Of a stretch of 64,000 nucleotides of DNA, positions 55,352-63,543 are shown one piece after another. Both the position numbers and the translations under genes were made by a program. Within the stretch, counting starts at the first letter, position 1. Each line of letters opens with the position of its first letter. The notes beneath the pieces were generated by a model, which saw nothing but the letters and a program-made list of their open reading frames with translations, made no database searches and had not been told where the DNA came from. Source of the DNA: Anaerobaca lacustris (GTDB taxonomy: Bacteria > Planctomycetota > Phycisphaerae > Sedimentisphaerales > Anaerobacaceae); the NCBI RefSeq assembly GCF_030012215.1, contig NZ_JASCXX010000005.1, positions 1 to 64,000 of the forward strand. Reading direction: 5' to 3'.

Positions 55352-57424
55352 GTGCCCAAACGCCTGAAGCTCAATGCGGATTCCGGCCAGTATCGGTGGG
55401 CGGTATCGCTGCTTGCGGTGGCAGTGGTGCTGCCCACCGTCTGCCTGCTCTGGTTCATGACCGAAGCAATCGACAACGAGCGGTTCGTGATCCGCCAGAA
55501 GCTCGTCCTGTTCCATACCGACCAGCTCGAAAAGGCGCGGCGTACGGCCGACGGCGACTGGGCCCGACGCTGCCGACGGCTCGAAGACGATAATGACGCT
55601 CATCCGTATCGCCGTCTGGTGGAGATCGTCGCCCAGGGCGGCTGCGATGCGGTGTTGATGTACGATCCATCGGGCCGGCGTCTGTATCCCGTGCTTTCAA
55701 CCGAGGCCGACCGCACAGGCGGTCCGTCCGATGTTCTGGCTGACGCCTGGCAGTTGGAATTCGTCGATCGCGATTACGCCGGGGCCGCCGAACGCTACGA
55801 GCAGCACGCGCTGTCGGCGAGCGGGTATCGCCGGCGTCTGGCCGAATGGGTCGGCAAGGCCCCGCCTCTCGACGATCGCGGGCTGCTCGACGCCCTGATC
55901 GGACAGGCCCGCTGTCTGGCCAAGCTCGACCGGATGGCTGAGGCCATCGCCGTGTGCCGACAGGTCGCCTTCAGTCCCTTGGCCGACGGCGCCGACGTCG
56001 GGGTCCTTTCGCGGATCGCCAACGCCCGACTGCTCATGCTCGGCTGGATGCGTGACCGCAGGCAATACGACGGACTGCTCGAAGAGACGTTCTCCGGGCT
56101 CCTCGACATGCTCTATCAGCCGAACCAGGCGGGTGCGTCGCTGCCGGCCGACCAGAATCTCTTCCTCGCGCGCAAGGCGATGGACATCGTCGGCCAAAGC
56201 CCGCGGCTCCAATCGCACCGACGGCAGATTGGCGGCGCGCCGCTGGAAAGACTGGTCGAATTCGAGGCACGATCTCTGGCGTTGGCCGACCGCTTTGCGG
56301 CGTCGAGCGACCTGGACGCATGGGAACCGGGCCGATTGCAACCGCTGGAAGCGGCGGACGACAACGCCTACGGCCTTCTTCACAGGTCCGAGCGGTCGGT
56401 CTGCTTTGCCCTGCTCTCGGGGCAGACGGTGCATGCGGCGTTGGGCGAATTCATCGGCAGCTTTCAGAGTGACGCCGTCGAATGCCGCATCACCGACGAT
56501 GCCGGCCGGCTGATCGTGGGCCCGGACGAGCCTCGGACCGAGCCGTTTGTCGCCGGACCGATCGGCGTGTACTTACCCAACTGGCGGATCGAGTTGTTCT
56601 TCAGAGAAGGCGACGTGCTCGACCGGGCCGCCGGCGAGCGCATCGCCGTCTACACCTGGACGGGCACGCTCGTAATCGTGCTGATCCTCATCTCCGGGGC
56701 CTTCGCGGCCCGGGCCATCGGCAAGCAGGTCAAGCTCAACCGGCTCAAGAACGATTTCATCGCCACCGTAACCCACGAACTGAAGACGCCCCTGGCCTCG
56801 ATGCGCGTCCTCGTCGACACGCTGCTGGAGGGTCACTACCGGGATTCGCAGCAGGTGACCGACTATCTGCAACTGATCTCGAAGGAGAACGGGCGGCTCA
56901 GCCGGTTGATCGACAACTTCCTGACCTTCTCGCGGATGGAGCGCAACAAACAGGCGTTTCAGATGCGCCAAACCTCTCCGGCTGTCATCGCGCGCAACGC
57001 GGCCGAGGCGGTCCGCACCAGGTTCGACAAGCCCTCCTGCCATTTCGAGGTGGAGATCACCGAGGACCTTCCCGACGTCACAGCCGATCCGGATGCGATG
57101 GTCACGGTTTTGGTCAATCTGCTGGACAACGCCTACAAGTACTCGCGCGACGACAAGCACATCGCGCTGCATGTCACGAGCGAGGATCATTCGGTGCATT
57201 TTGCCGTCTCGGACAACGGCGTGGGCGTCCCGCGTCGGGCTCTCAAGCGGATCTTCAAGCGGTTCTATCAGGCCGACCGGACGCTGTCGCGCCGCGCCGA
57301 GGGCTGCGGCCTGGGCCTGAGCATCGCCCGGTTCATCGTCGACGCCCACGGCGGAACGATCCGCGTCGAAAGCCGGCTGGACCACGGAAGCACGTTCACC
57401 GTCACCCTGCCCGCGAAGGGCTGA
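55352..57424 (+). CDS. Sensor histidine kinase
   Basis: A 690-residue membrane sensor kinase. One membrane helix lies near residues 16-36 and another near 430-450 ('TGTLVIVLILISGAFAARA'), with a sensor region of about 390 residues between them. HisKA has the phospho-acceptor His475 in 'VTHELKTPLASMRVLVD'. The ATPase domain shows N-box 'LVNLLDNAYKYSRDDK', G1 'VSDNGVGVPRRA' and G2 'GCGLGLSIARFIVDAHGG'. The start is GTG at 55352 with GAGGG upstream. It is followed by two OmpR-type regulators. The signal it senses is unknown; its operon neighbour is a polysaccharide-binding-like protein. Confidence 0.93.
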   Translation: MPKRLKLNADSGQYRWAVSLLAVAVVLPTVCLLWFMTEAIDNERFVIRQKLVLFHTDQLEKARRTADGDWARRCRRLEDDNDAHPYRRLVEIVAQGGCDAVLMYDPSGRRLYPVLSTEADRTGGPSDVLADAWQLEFVDRDYAGAAERYEQHALSASGYRRRLAEWVGKAPPLDDRGLLDALIGQARCLAKLDRMAEAIAVCRQVAFSPLADGADVGVLSRIANARLLMLGWMRDRRQYDGLLEETFSGLLDMLYQPNQAGASLPADQNLFLARKAMDIVGQSPRLQSHRRQIGGAPLERLVEFEARSLALADRFAASSDLDAWEPGRLQPLEAADDNAYGLLHRSERSVCFALLSGQTVHAALGEFIGSFQSDAVECRITDDAGRLIVGPDEPRTEPFVAGPIGVYLPNWRIELFFREGDVLDRAAGERIAVYTWTGTLVIVLILISGAFAARAIGKQVKLNRLKNDFIATVTHELKTPLASMRVLVDTLLEGHYRDSQQVTDYLQLISKENGRLSRLIDNFLTFSRMERNKQAFQMRQTSPAVIARNAAEAVRTRFDKPSCHFEVEITEDLPDVTADPDAMVTVLVNLLDNAYKYSRDDKHIALHVTSEDHSVHFAVSDNGVGVPRRALKRIFKRFYQADRTLSRRAEGCGLGLSIARFIVDAHGGTIRVESRLDHGSTFTVTLPAKG

Positions 57425-57449
57425 ACCGTAGGCGGAAAGGAAATCCCCA

Positions 57450-58172
57450 ATGGCAACGGTCCTGATTGTAGAAGACGACCCGGCGATGATGCGGGGTCTC
57501 GAAGACAACTTCCGAATGACCGGCTACGACGTGCTCACCGCCTGCGACGGGCCGCAGGGCCTGGAAACGACGTTGAAGGAGCGGCCCGATCTGGTTATTC
57601 TCGATATCATGCTGCCTGGAATCAACGGCTACGAAGTCTGCTCGGGCATCCGGGAAAAGGACCTGGACATGCCGATTATCATGCTGACGGCCAAAGACCG
57701 CGACAGCGACGTCGTGCTGGGCCTCGACGTCGGCGCCGATGACTACGTCCGCAAGCCGTTCAGCATCCGCGAGTTGCTGGCTCGGGCCAATGCGTTCATG
57801 CGGCGTCGCGGGATGTGCGAGCCGACGGTTTACGAGTTCGGCGGCTGCCGCCTCGACGTGCGCGCCGCCACGTTCCAACGGCAGGGCCAGGAGATTCCCC
57901 TGACCCCGGGACAGTTCAGGATGCTGCGGCTGTTCCTGCAGAAGGCGGGCTGCCCGTTGTCCAAAGACGAGATTCGCACGGCTGTATGGGGATACTCGCA
58001 TTTCATCTCCACACAAGACATCGACAAGACGGTCGCCGTATTGAACGACAAGATCGAATCCGATCGAACGCACCGGCCTCTTATCGAAGCGGTCGGCCAA
58101 GCGGGATACCGATTTGACGCCGGGGCGTTGATGGATATCGGAACCGGAGAAAGGATCAAGTGTCACGTGTGA
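57450..58172 (+). CDS. OmpR-family response regulator, first of a tandem pair
   Basis: A 240-residue regulator. The receiver domain (1-120) has the acidic pair in 'VLIVEDDPAMM', the phospho-acceptor Asp52 in 'LVILDIMLPG', Thr in 'PIIMLTAKD' and Lys in 'DDYVRKPFS'. The C-terminal winged helix (about 135-230) binds DNA ('LTPGQFRMLRLFLQKAGCPL'). It lies 25 bases after the kinase gene and is the likely partner. Its DNA-binding domain is less typical than that of the next gene ('WGYSHFISTQDIDKTVAVLN'). Confidence 0.93.
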   Translation: MATVLIVEDDPAMMRGLEDNFRMTGYDVLTACDGPQGLETTLKERPDLVILDIMLPGINGYEVCSGIREKDLDMPIIMLTAKDRDSDVVLGLDVGADDYVRKPFSIRELLARANAFMRRRGMCEPTVYEFGGCRLDVRAATFQRQGQEIPLTPGQFRMLRLFLQKAGCPLSKDEIRTAVWGYSHFISTQDIDKTVAVLNDKIESDRTHRPLIEAVGQAGYRFDAGALMDIGTGERIKCHV

Positions 58173-58177
58173 AGATA

Positions 58178-58207
58178 CGGCATGGGCTGAAGCCCATCCT
58201 ACAAACT
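58178..58207. repeat. Short palindrome between the two regulator genes
   Basis: GGCATGGGCTGAAGCCCATCC forms an 8-bp stem (ATGGGCTG/AAGCCCAT with a short loop). Short repeats of this type (ATGGGCTTAAGCCCAT-like) are found scattered in many genomes. Confidence 0.6.
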
Positions 58208-58230
58208 TGGCATGTTAGATTCTACTGCTT

Positions 58231-58911
58231 ATGGAAACCATCCTGATCGTTGAGGACGACCCCACGATGTTGCGGGGTCTCAAGGACAATTTCGAGTTTC
58301 ACAACTATCGCGTTCTCACGGCCGAGGACGGCGAGGCCGGTCTGAACGCGGCGCTGGATGCCCGGCCCGATCTGATCCTGCTGGACCTGATGCTGCCGAA
58401 GATCAACGGTTACGAGGTCTGCCGACTGATCCGCAAGGAGAAGCTGGACATGCCCATCATCATGCTGACGGCCAAGGGCGAGGAGTCTGACATCGTTCTG
58501 GGCCTGAACCTCGGGGCCGACGACTACGTCACCAAGCCGTTCAGCATCAAGGAGCTTCTGGCCCGCACCGAGGCCCTGTTGCGGCGGACGCGCTCGGTCG
58601 AGCCGGAGGTCTATCGGTTCGGCGACTGCACGCTGGACATCGCCGCCCGCAAGCTGACCCGCGGTCAGGAGGAGATCAAGCTGTCGCCCAAGGAGTTCAA
58701 GCTGCTGGAGTTGTTCGCCAAGAAGCCGGGACGGGCGCTGAGCCGCGATGAGATCCTCAATCTCGTCTGGGGCTATGATTCGATCTCCGGCCCGCGCACG
58801 ATCGACCGCTTCGTCACCACCCTGCGCAACAAGATCGAACCCGATCCCCACAACCCCGTCTACATCCACACCCTCCGCGAAATCGGCTACAAATTCGACC
58901 CACCCGCATAG
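58231..58911 (+). CDS. OmpR-family response regulator, second of a tandem pair
   Basis: A 226-residue regulator close in sequence to the one before it. The receiver shows 'ILIVEDDPTMLRGLKDNFEF', Asp52 in 'LILLDLMLPK', Thr in 'PIIMLTAKG' and Lys in 'DDYVTKPFS'. The winged helix is typical ('LSPKEFKLLELFAKKPGRAL', 'GPRTIDRFVTTLRNKIEPD', 'YIHTLREIGYKF'). It is separated from the first regulator by a palindromic repeat. Its TAG stop touches the repeat that fills the gap to pyrG. Confidence 0.94.
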   Translation: METILIVEDDPTMLRGLKDNFEFHNYRVLTAEDGEAGLNAALDARPDLILLDLMLPKINGYEVCRLIRKEKLDMPIIMLTAKGEESDIVLGLNLGADDYVTKPFSIKELLARTEALLRRTRSVEPEVYRFGDCTLDIAARKLTRGQEEIKLSPKEFKLLELFAKKPGRALSRDEILNLVWGYDSISGPRTIDRFVTTLRNKIEPDPHNPVYIHTLREIGYKFDPPA

Positions 58912-58997
58912 GTTTCGTCACGGACACCCCCTGTAGGGGCGCCCCCCTGTGGTTGCCCTTCCGGTACCGGGCAGACACAGGGGCCTGCCCCTACGCG
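58911..58997. repeat. Palindromic element with tail, supplying the pyrG stop (copy C)
   Basis: The 62-bp core (58933-58994) is read on the minus strand with the terminal stem GTAGGGGCA and internal hairpins. A 22-bp tail (58911-58932, GGTTTCGTCACGGACACCCC end) is shared with copy B at 61182-61203. It starts at the last base of the response regulator stop and its CGCGTAG end gives pyrG its TAG, so the gap between the two genes is entirely this element. Confidence 0.9.
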
Positions 58998-60763
58998 AGG
59001 CCGGCGACCTGTTTGACGGCTTCGATGCAGTCGGGCAGATCGACCTGTGCGTGGCGGCGTTTCGTGGCGGCCGCGACGAGTCCGACGAACATCGGGCTGG
59101 GCCTCAGCGGGCGGCTGGTCAGGCACGGATGGGCCTGGGTCCCCATGAAGAACGGATGGTCCGGCAGTTCGAGGATCTGCATGATCGGCTGGTCGGGGGC
59201 CTTGCCGGAGAAGACCAAGCCACCGGCTTCGAGCGTCTCGATGTACTTCGGGTCGACCTCATAGCGGTGCCGGAACCGCATGCGGACCGAGTCCTTGCCA
59301 CCGAAAAGATTCCAGGCCACCGTCTCGGGCTTGATCTCGACGTCGCGGCCGCCCAGACGCATGTTGCCGCCCAGGCCTTCGATCTTCTTCTGCTCGGGCA
59401 GGATGTCGATGACCGGCTCGGCGCATTTCGGATCCAGCTCGGTGCTGCCGGCGCCCTTGAGCTTGCAGACGTTGCGGGCGAAATCGATGACGGCCATCTG
59501 GAAACCCAAGCACAGGCCCAGATAGGGCAGGTCGCTCTCGCGGGCGTAGCGAACGCAGGCGATCTTGCCCTCGGCGCCGCGCGAGCCGAACCCGCCGGGC
59601 ACGATGATGCCGTCGACGCTCGCCAGACGCTCGGCCGCGTTCTTGTCGGTGATGTCCGTCGTCTCGATCCATTCGATGCCCACGTCGCAGCCCAGAGCAA
59701 TCCCCGCATGCTCCAGGGCATTGATGATCGAGGCGTAGCTGTCGCGGACGGAGGTGTACTTGCCCGTGATGCCAATGGTGCTCTTATACCTTGCCGTTCC
59801 GATGCGGTCGGTGAAGTCACACCACCTGGCCCAGGCCTTTCGCTCGTGCCGCAGGTTGATGCGGTCCTCGATCTTGAGCAGGCGCAGCACCTCGAAGTCG
59901 AGCCCGTGCTCGCGCAACATCGACGGGATCATGTAGATGCTGGCCGAATCGTGCAGGCTGACGACGCGCTCGAACGGGACGTTGCTGTAGATGCTGATCT
60001 TCTGTCGGGCCTTCTCGTTGACCGGATTCGTTGCGCGGCACGCGATGATGTCCGGCTGGATGCCGAGCTGCATCACCTGCTTGATCCCGAGCTGAGCGGC
60101 CTTGGATTTCTGCTCGCCCAGGGCCGGCGGCTCCAGGATGTACGTCAGTGCGACGAAGCAACTGCTGTGAGGGCCTTCCTCATAGGCCAGCTCGCGCATC
60201 GCTTCGAGGTAGTAGGCGTTCTCCAGGTCGCCGACGGTGCCGCCGATCTCGACGAAGACGACGTCGGCCTTGCTGTCGGCGGCGAGCTGTCGCAGCTTGA
60301 GCTTCACTTCGCCGGTGACGTGCGGGATCATCTGAACGTCGCGGCCGAGGTAATCGCCATGCCGCTCCTTGTTCAGCACGCTGCTGAAGATCTGCCCGCT
60401 GGTAGCGAAATTGGCCTTGCTCAGGTCCAGGTCCAGCATCCGCTCGTACGTGCCCAGGTCCATGTCGGTCTCCATGCCGTCGTCGAGGACGAAGACTTCG
60501 CCGTGCCGGAACGGGTTCAGCGTGCCCGAGTCGATGTTGAGATAGCCCTCCAGCTTGATCGGCGCGACCTTCAGGCCCTTGTCCTGGAGCAGCTTGGCCA
60601 GGCACGAGGAGAAGATCCCCTTGCCCAGCCCACTCATCACCGTGCCCATGACGAACACGTATTTGGTCTTGCCCTTCTTGTAGCCTGTCGGAATCGGCGA
60701 GAAGAATTCGCTCTCCGTCGAGGCGTCACTCAGTTTCGTCAGCAGCTCTTTGCTGTCAGCCAT
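58991..60763 (-). CDS. pyrG: CTP synthase
   Basis: Makes CTP from UTP, ATP and glutamine. It has 590 residues. The amidoligase half shows 'FVMGTVMSGLGKGIFSS', 'GTLNPFRHGEVFVLDDG' and 'VEIGGTVGDLE'. The glutaminase half has the nucleophile Cys418 in 'LGLCLGFQMAVIDFARN' and His545 in 'GTQAHPCLTSRP'. The usual 'HPEF' Glu of the catalytic triad is Cys547 here, and 'KLEGYLNID' replaces the typical 'KLDPYINVD'. The enzyme may thus prefer free ammonia or use another residue. It overlaps kdsB by 8 bases. Its TAG stop lies in a palindromic repeat. Confidence 0.93.
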   Translation of the reverse strand: MADSKELLTKLSDASTESEFFSPIPTGYKKGKTKYVFVMGTVMSGLGKGIFSSCLAKLLQDKGLKVAPIKLEGYLNIDSGTLNPFRHGEVFVLDDGMETDMDLGTYERMLDLDLSKANFATSGQIFSSVLNKERHGDYLGRDVQMIPHVTGEVKLKLRQLAADSKADVVFVEIGGTVGDLENAYYLEAMRELAYEEGPHSSCFVALTYILEPPALGEQKSKAAQLGIKQVMQLGIQPDIIACRATNPVNEKARQKISIYSNVPFERVVSLHDSASIYMIPSMLREHGLDFEVLRLLKIEDRINLRHERKAWARWCDFTDRIGTARYKSTIGITGKYTSVRDSYASIINALEHAGIALGCDVGIEWIETTDITDKNAAERLASVDGIIVPGGFGSRGAEGKIACVRYARESDLPYLGLCLGFQMAVIDFARNVCKLKGAGSTELDPKCAEPVIDILPEQKKIEGLGGNMRLGGRDVEIKPETVAWNLFGGKDSVRMRFRHRYEVDPKYIETLEAGGLVFSGKAPDQPIMQILELPDHPFFMGTQAHPCLTSRPLRPSPMFVGLVAAATKRRHAQVDLPDCIEAVKQVAGLA

Positions 60764-61634
60764 TGGAATCCTGTCCTTGGGATGCTGGGGTGTTGTGGGC
60801 CGGGTCGTTCACGTCCTGCTTGCGGTATCGTTGGACGAAGGCGGCGTATTGCTGGGGGGTGTCGATGCCTTCGGCGGTGTGCTCGACGGTGCCGACGAGG
60901 ATGGCGTGGCCGTTCTCGATGACGCGGAGTTGTTCGAGCTTTTCGGTCTTCTCCAGGGGCGTCTGCGGCAGGGCCGCCAATTGCAGCAGGAACTCTCGGC
61001 GATAGGCGTAGATGCCGATGTGCCGCAGGTAGTGGCCCGCCGGACCGATGCCCCCTCTGTCGCGGTCATAGGGGATGGGACTGCGGGAAAAATAGATCGC
61101 CCGCGCCGCCGCATCGCGCGTAGGGGCAGGCCCCTGTGCCTGCCCGGTACCGCAAGGGCAACCACGGGAGTTTGCCCCTACAGGGGATGTCCGTGACGAA
61201 ACCACCACCTTGACGACGTTGGGATCGGCCACCTGCTCGGCCAGGCGTAGCGGCGTCGCCAGTGTCGCCATGGGAACGTCGGGGTTCTCGACGAGGAGCC
61301 GGGCGAGGAGGTCGATGTGGTCCGGGTCGATTTCCGGCTCGTCACCCTGGACGTTGACGACGATGTCCGCATCCAAACCGGCGACGGCCTCGGCGATGCG
61401 GTCGGTCCCGCTCTGGTGATCGGCCCGGGTCAGCACACACGGGACTCCGAAGCTTTCGGCCGCGCGAACGACCCGTTCATCGTCGGCCGCAATGAGCACG
61501 CTTTGGGGCAGACTGGCCTTGGAGGCCCGCTCGTAGGTGTGCTGGATGAGATATTTGCCGGTGTCTTGGGCGAGAACTTTCCCGGGGAACCTGGTCGAAT
61601 CGTACCTCGCCGGTATACAGACTACGATCTTCAC
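60756..61634 (-). CDS. kdsB: 3-deoxy-manno-octulosonate cytidylyltransferase with a repeat-derived insert
   Basis: Activates Kdo as CMP-Kdo for lipopolysaccharide. It has 292 residues against about 250 normally. The N-terminus 'VVCIPARYDSTRFPGKVLA' binds CTP, and 'VNVQGDEPEIDPDHID' and 'YLRHIGIYAYRREFLL' are conserved. Between 'DPNVVKVVVSS' and 'YFSRSPIPYDRD' an extra segment (about 29 residues, with 152-172 coded by a palindromic repeat) is inserted. GTG at 61634 is taken as start. Its end overlaps pyrG by 8 bases, so the CTP-making and CTP-using enzymes share a transcript. LPS precursor synthesis fits a Gram-negative-type envelope. Confidence 0.92.
   Translation of the reverse strand: MKIVVCIPARYDSTRFPGKVLAQDTGKYLIQHTYERASKASLPQSVLIAADDERVVRAAESFGVPCVLTRADHQSGTDRIAEAVAGLDADIVVNVQGDEPEIDPDHIDLLARLLVENPDVPMATLATPLRLAEQVADPNVVKVVVSSRTSPVGANSRGCPCGTGQAQGPAPTRDAAARAIYFSRSPIPYDRDRGGIGPAGHYLRHIGIYAYRREFLLQLAALPQTPLEKTEKLEQLRVIENGHAILVGTVEHTAEGIDTPQQYAAFVQRYRKQDVNDPAHNTPASQGQDSNG
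61117..61203. repeat. Palindromic element inside kdsB (copy B, with tail)
   Basis: The 62-bp core 61120-61181 starts GTAGGGGCAGGCCCCTGTG and ends TTGCCCCTAC, with the same two internal hairpins as copy A. A 22-bp tail (61182-61203) matches copy C. The full 87 bases are a multiple of three. kdsB reads the opposite strand in frame as 'VGANSRGCPCGTGQAQGPAP' plus Thr. Confidence 0.92.
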
Positions 61635-61789
61635 CGTCGCTCGAACTCGTCCGTGGGAACAGTCATTTGGCCCAAGTGGCTGTTCATATTGGAAAAGACA
61701 AGACCCCGTTGCGGCCACGCGCCCCAACCCAGATAGCCAACGGGACCGTATTTTAGAGCGATCGATACCGACTGTCAACCATTGATGAC

Positions 61790-61817
61790 TTGAAATCCGA
61801 GGGCGGTGTTCTATACT
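61790..61817 (+). promoter_or_regulatory. Candidate promoter for fucU
   Basis: TTGAAA at 61790-61795, a 16-base spacer and TATACT at 61812-61817, 57 bases before the fucU ATG at 61875. Confidence 0.55.
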
Positions 61818-61874
61818 TCACCGGCGGGTCGCGCAAACGAACGTCAAATCCCGTCGATTGAAGAAAGGAATGCC

Positions 61875-62300
61875 ATGCTCAAGAACGTCCCGGCGGTGAT
61901 CGGTCCGGAGTTGATGAAGGTCCTGATGGAGATGGGCCACGGCGACGAGATCGTGCTGGCCGACGGCAACTTTCCGGCCGCCGGCATCGCGCAAAGACTG
62001 CTCCGCTGCGACGGCCACGATGTGCCCCCGCTGCTGGAGGCGATTCTGGGGTTTTTCCCGCTGGACATCTACGTCGAGAGGCCGGTGGCCCTGATGGCGG
62101 TGGTCCCGGGCGACAAGACCCAACCGACGATTTGGGAGCAGTACCGAAAAATCGTGGTCGCCAGCGGAGAAAAATTCTCGGATTTCGAGTTTGTCGAGCG
62201 GTTCGCCTTCTATGAAAGGGCCCAAAAGGCCTACGCCGTGGTCGCAACGAGCGAAAAGGCCCTCTACGCCAATATCATCCTGAAAAAGGGCGTCCTGTAG
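61875..62300 (+). CDS. fucU: RbsD/FucU-family sugar mutarotase
   Basis: A 141-residue cytoplasmic protein of the RbsD/FucU family, which equilibrates the anomers of L-fucose or ribose. Conserved features are 'MGHGDEIVLADGNFPA' with the catalytic His and Asp, 'FPLDIYVERPVALM' and the C-terminal 'FYERAQKAYAVVATSEKALYANIILKKGV'-type end, quoted here in parts as 'AYAVVATSEKALY' and 'NIILKKGV'. The end pattern favours FucU over RbsD. A possible promoter precedes it. AAAGGA at 61864-61869 is the ribosome site. It stands alone, divergent from kdsB. Confidence 0.9.
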   Translation: MLKNVPAVIGPELMKVLMEMGHGDEIVLADGNFPAAGIAQRLLRCDGHDVPPLLEAILGFFPLDIYVERPVALMAVVPGDKTQPTIWEQYRKIVVASGEKFSDFEFVERFAFYERAQKAYAVVATSEKALYANIILKKGVL

Positions 62301-62715
62301 GGCGGATTTCCGCGTCAGAGGCTCATTTGGGCCCCGTGGGAGATCTGCACAGACTGCGTCGGCTGACATGGAGAGCCGAGGCGGCCCTGGGGCAAACCGG
62401 GGGGCTGTTTGGGCTCAAAAACGGCACTTTGTCCTATAAATGCCCGATCCATTCTTGACACAAACGCAATATGGCGGTACAATCGACGTGTTCTGGTGAT
62501 ACCCGTCGTGCATAAGGCATAGAAAAGCGGAACAGGTATGGGTGTCCGCGCATCCGTGGTGTAAGTTATGCGGGCGTTTACGCTCTGCGGCGGTGGGTTC
62601 TTCTCTCACCGGGCATAGGGTCTGTATGAACTGTGGACGTTCTATCCTGTTGCAGAGGCAGGTGGGGAGTGGTTTTTAGGGTGCCTGAAAAGGCAAGAAC
62701 GAAGAGGAAAAGACG
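62301..62715. other. Long leader region upstream of the prepilin pair
   Basis: No gene is seen in this 415-base gap. It carries a strong promoter (62455-62483), several small hairpins such as GGTGGG/CTCACC (about 62594-62612) and TGCCT-GAAA-AGGCA (62681-62694), and then the purine-rich start region of the pseudopilin gene. I do not recognise a known riboswitch class. Confidence 0.5.
62455..62483 (+). promoter_or_regulatory. Near-consensus sigma-70 promoter
   Basis: An exact TTGACA (62455-62460), a 17-base spacer and TACAAT (62478-62483), one mismatch from consensus. Transcription from about 62490 would give a leader of about 225 bases before the ATG at 62716. Confidence 0.75.
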
Positions 62716-63543
62716 ATGAACCAACGACGGAAGGGTTTTACGCTAATCGAACTTCTGGTCGTCATCGCAATTATCGCGGTGCTGATGGGTGTCCTGATGC
62801 CCGCGCTGAGCCGCGTAAGGAAACAGGCCAGAAAGGTCACCTGTCTGGCCAACCTCAAACAGTGGGGCCTGGCGTTCGCCCTCTATTGCGAGGATAACAA
62901 CGGGAAGTTTTTCACGGGAGAGGTCGGCGGCAGCACCGCCAATGTGGGCTCCGGCGCGTTCTGGCGCCTGACGATGCGACCCTATTCGAAGGATGTCAAG
63001 ATGTGGCTCTGCCCCCAGGCGACGAAGCCTCGCCCAACGGGCGGCATCCCCTCGGGCGGCTGGTCGTACACCGCCTGGGAGGTGAATGAAGATATTGGCA
63101 GCTACGGCCTCAACGGCTGGATCCTGAACATTCGTGACGCGAGAGGCTCCAAGACATCCGCCTGGGGTCGCAACGATCTCGATGCGGCCGGTCGGCCAAG
63201 GCACTGGGGCAGGCCGCCCAGCAGGAATGCCAGTGAAGTGCCCGTGTTTGCAGGAAGCTGGTGGGTGGACTTTTGGCCGCTGGAGACCGATCAGCCCCCG
63301 CAGACGGACGCCGGACCCGGTGATACGCCGGGCACCAACGAGATGAACCGCGTCTGTGTCGATCGGCACGATGGCTTCGTCAACTCCCTCTTCGCCGACT
63401 TCAGCGTCCGTTCGGTCGGGCTCAAGGAGCTTTGGACGTTGAAGTGGCACCAGACGTACAACGTCAACGGCCCGTGGACTCTGGCGGGCGGGGTCGATCC
63501 GAGTTCGTGGCCTCAGTGGATGGCCAAGTACAGAGACTACTAA
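62716..63543 (+). CDS. Prepilin-type pseudopilin-like protein
   Basis: A 275-residue exported protein beginning '[20 protein letters not shown]' with the prepilin peptidase signal and Glu5. The middle has '[20 protein letters not shown]' and an acidic ligand-like region, and the C-terminal part has '[20 protein letters not shown]', a variant of the H-x-n-DGH motif with Asp-Phe in place of Asp-Gly. It is driven by a strong promoter and followed after 96 bases by a paralog. Confidence 0.9.
   Translation: MNQRRKGFTLIELLVVIAIIAVLMGVLMPALSRVRKQARKVTCLANLKQWGLAFALYCEDNNGKFFTGEVGGSTANVGSGAFWRLTMRPYSKDVKMWLCPQATKPRPTGGIPSGGWSYTAWEVNEDIGSYGLNGWILNIRDARGSKTSAWGRNDLDAAGRPRHWGRPPSRNASEVPVFAGSWWVDFWPLETDQPPQTDAGPGDTPGTNEMNRVCVDRHDGFVNSLFADFSVRSVGLKELWTLKWHQTYNVNGPWTLAGGVDPSSWPQWMAKYRDY

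Noticed and set aside
52081-55476. A 1131-codon minus-strand frame opposite the TPR/CBM9/LamG gene
   Set aside because: Antisense shadow. The forward frame has recognisable domains and a good ribosome site.
42498-61203. Palindromic repeats considered as a CRISPR array
   Set aside because: Copies are far apart, inside genes, and lack regular spacers.
62484-62715. Leader considered as a cyclic-di-GMP riboswitch because pilin-type genes follow
   Set aside because: The GEMM consensus segments were not found, so no class is assigned.
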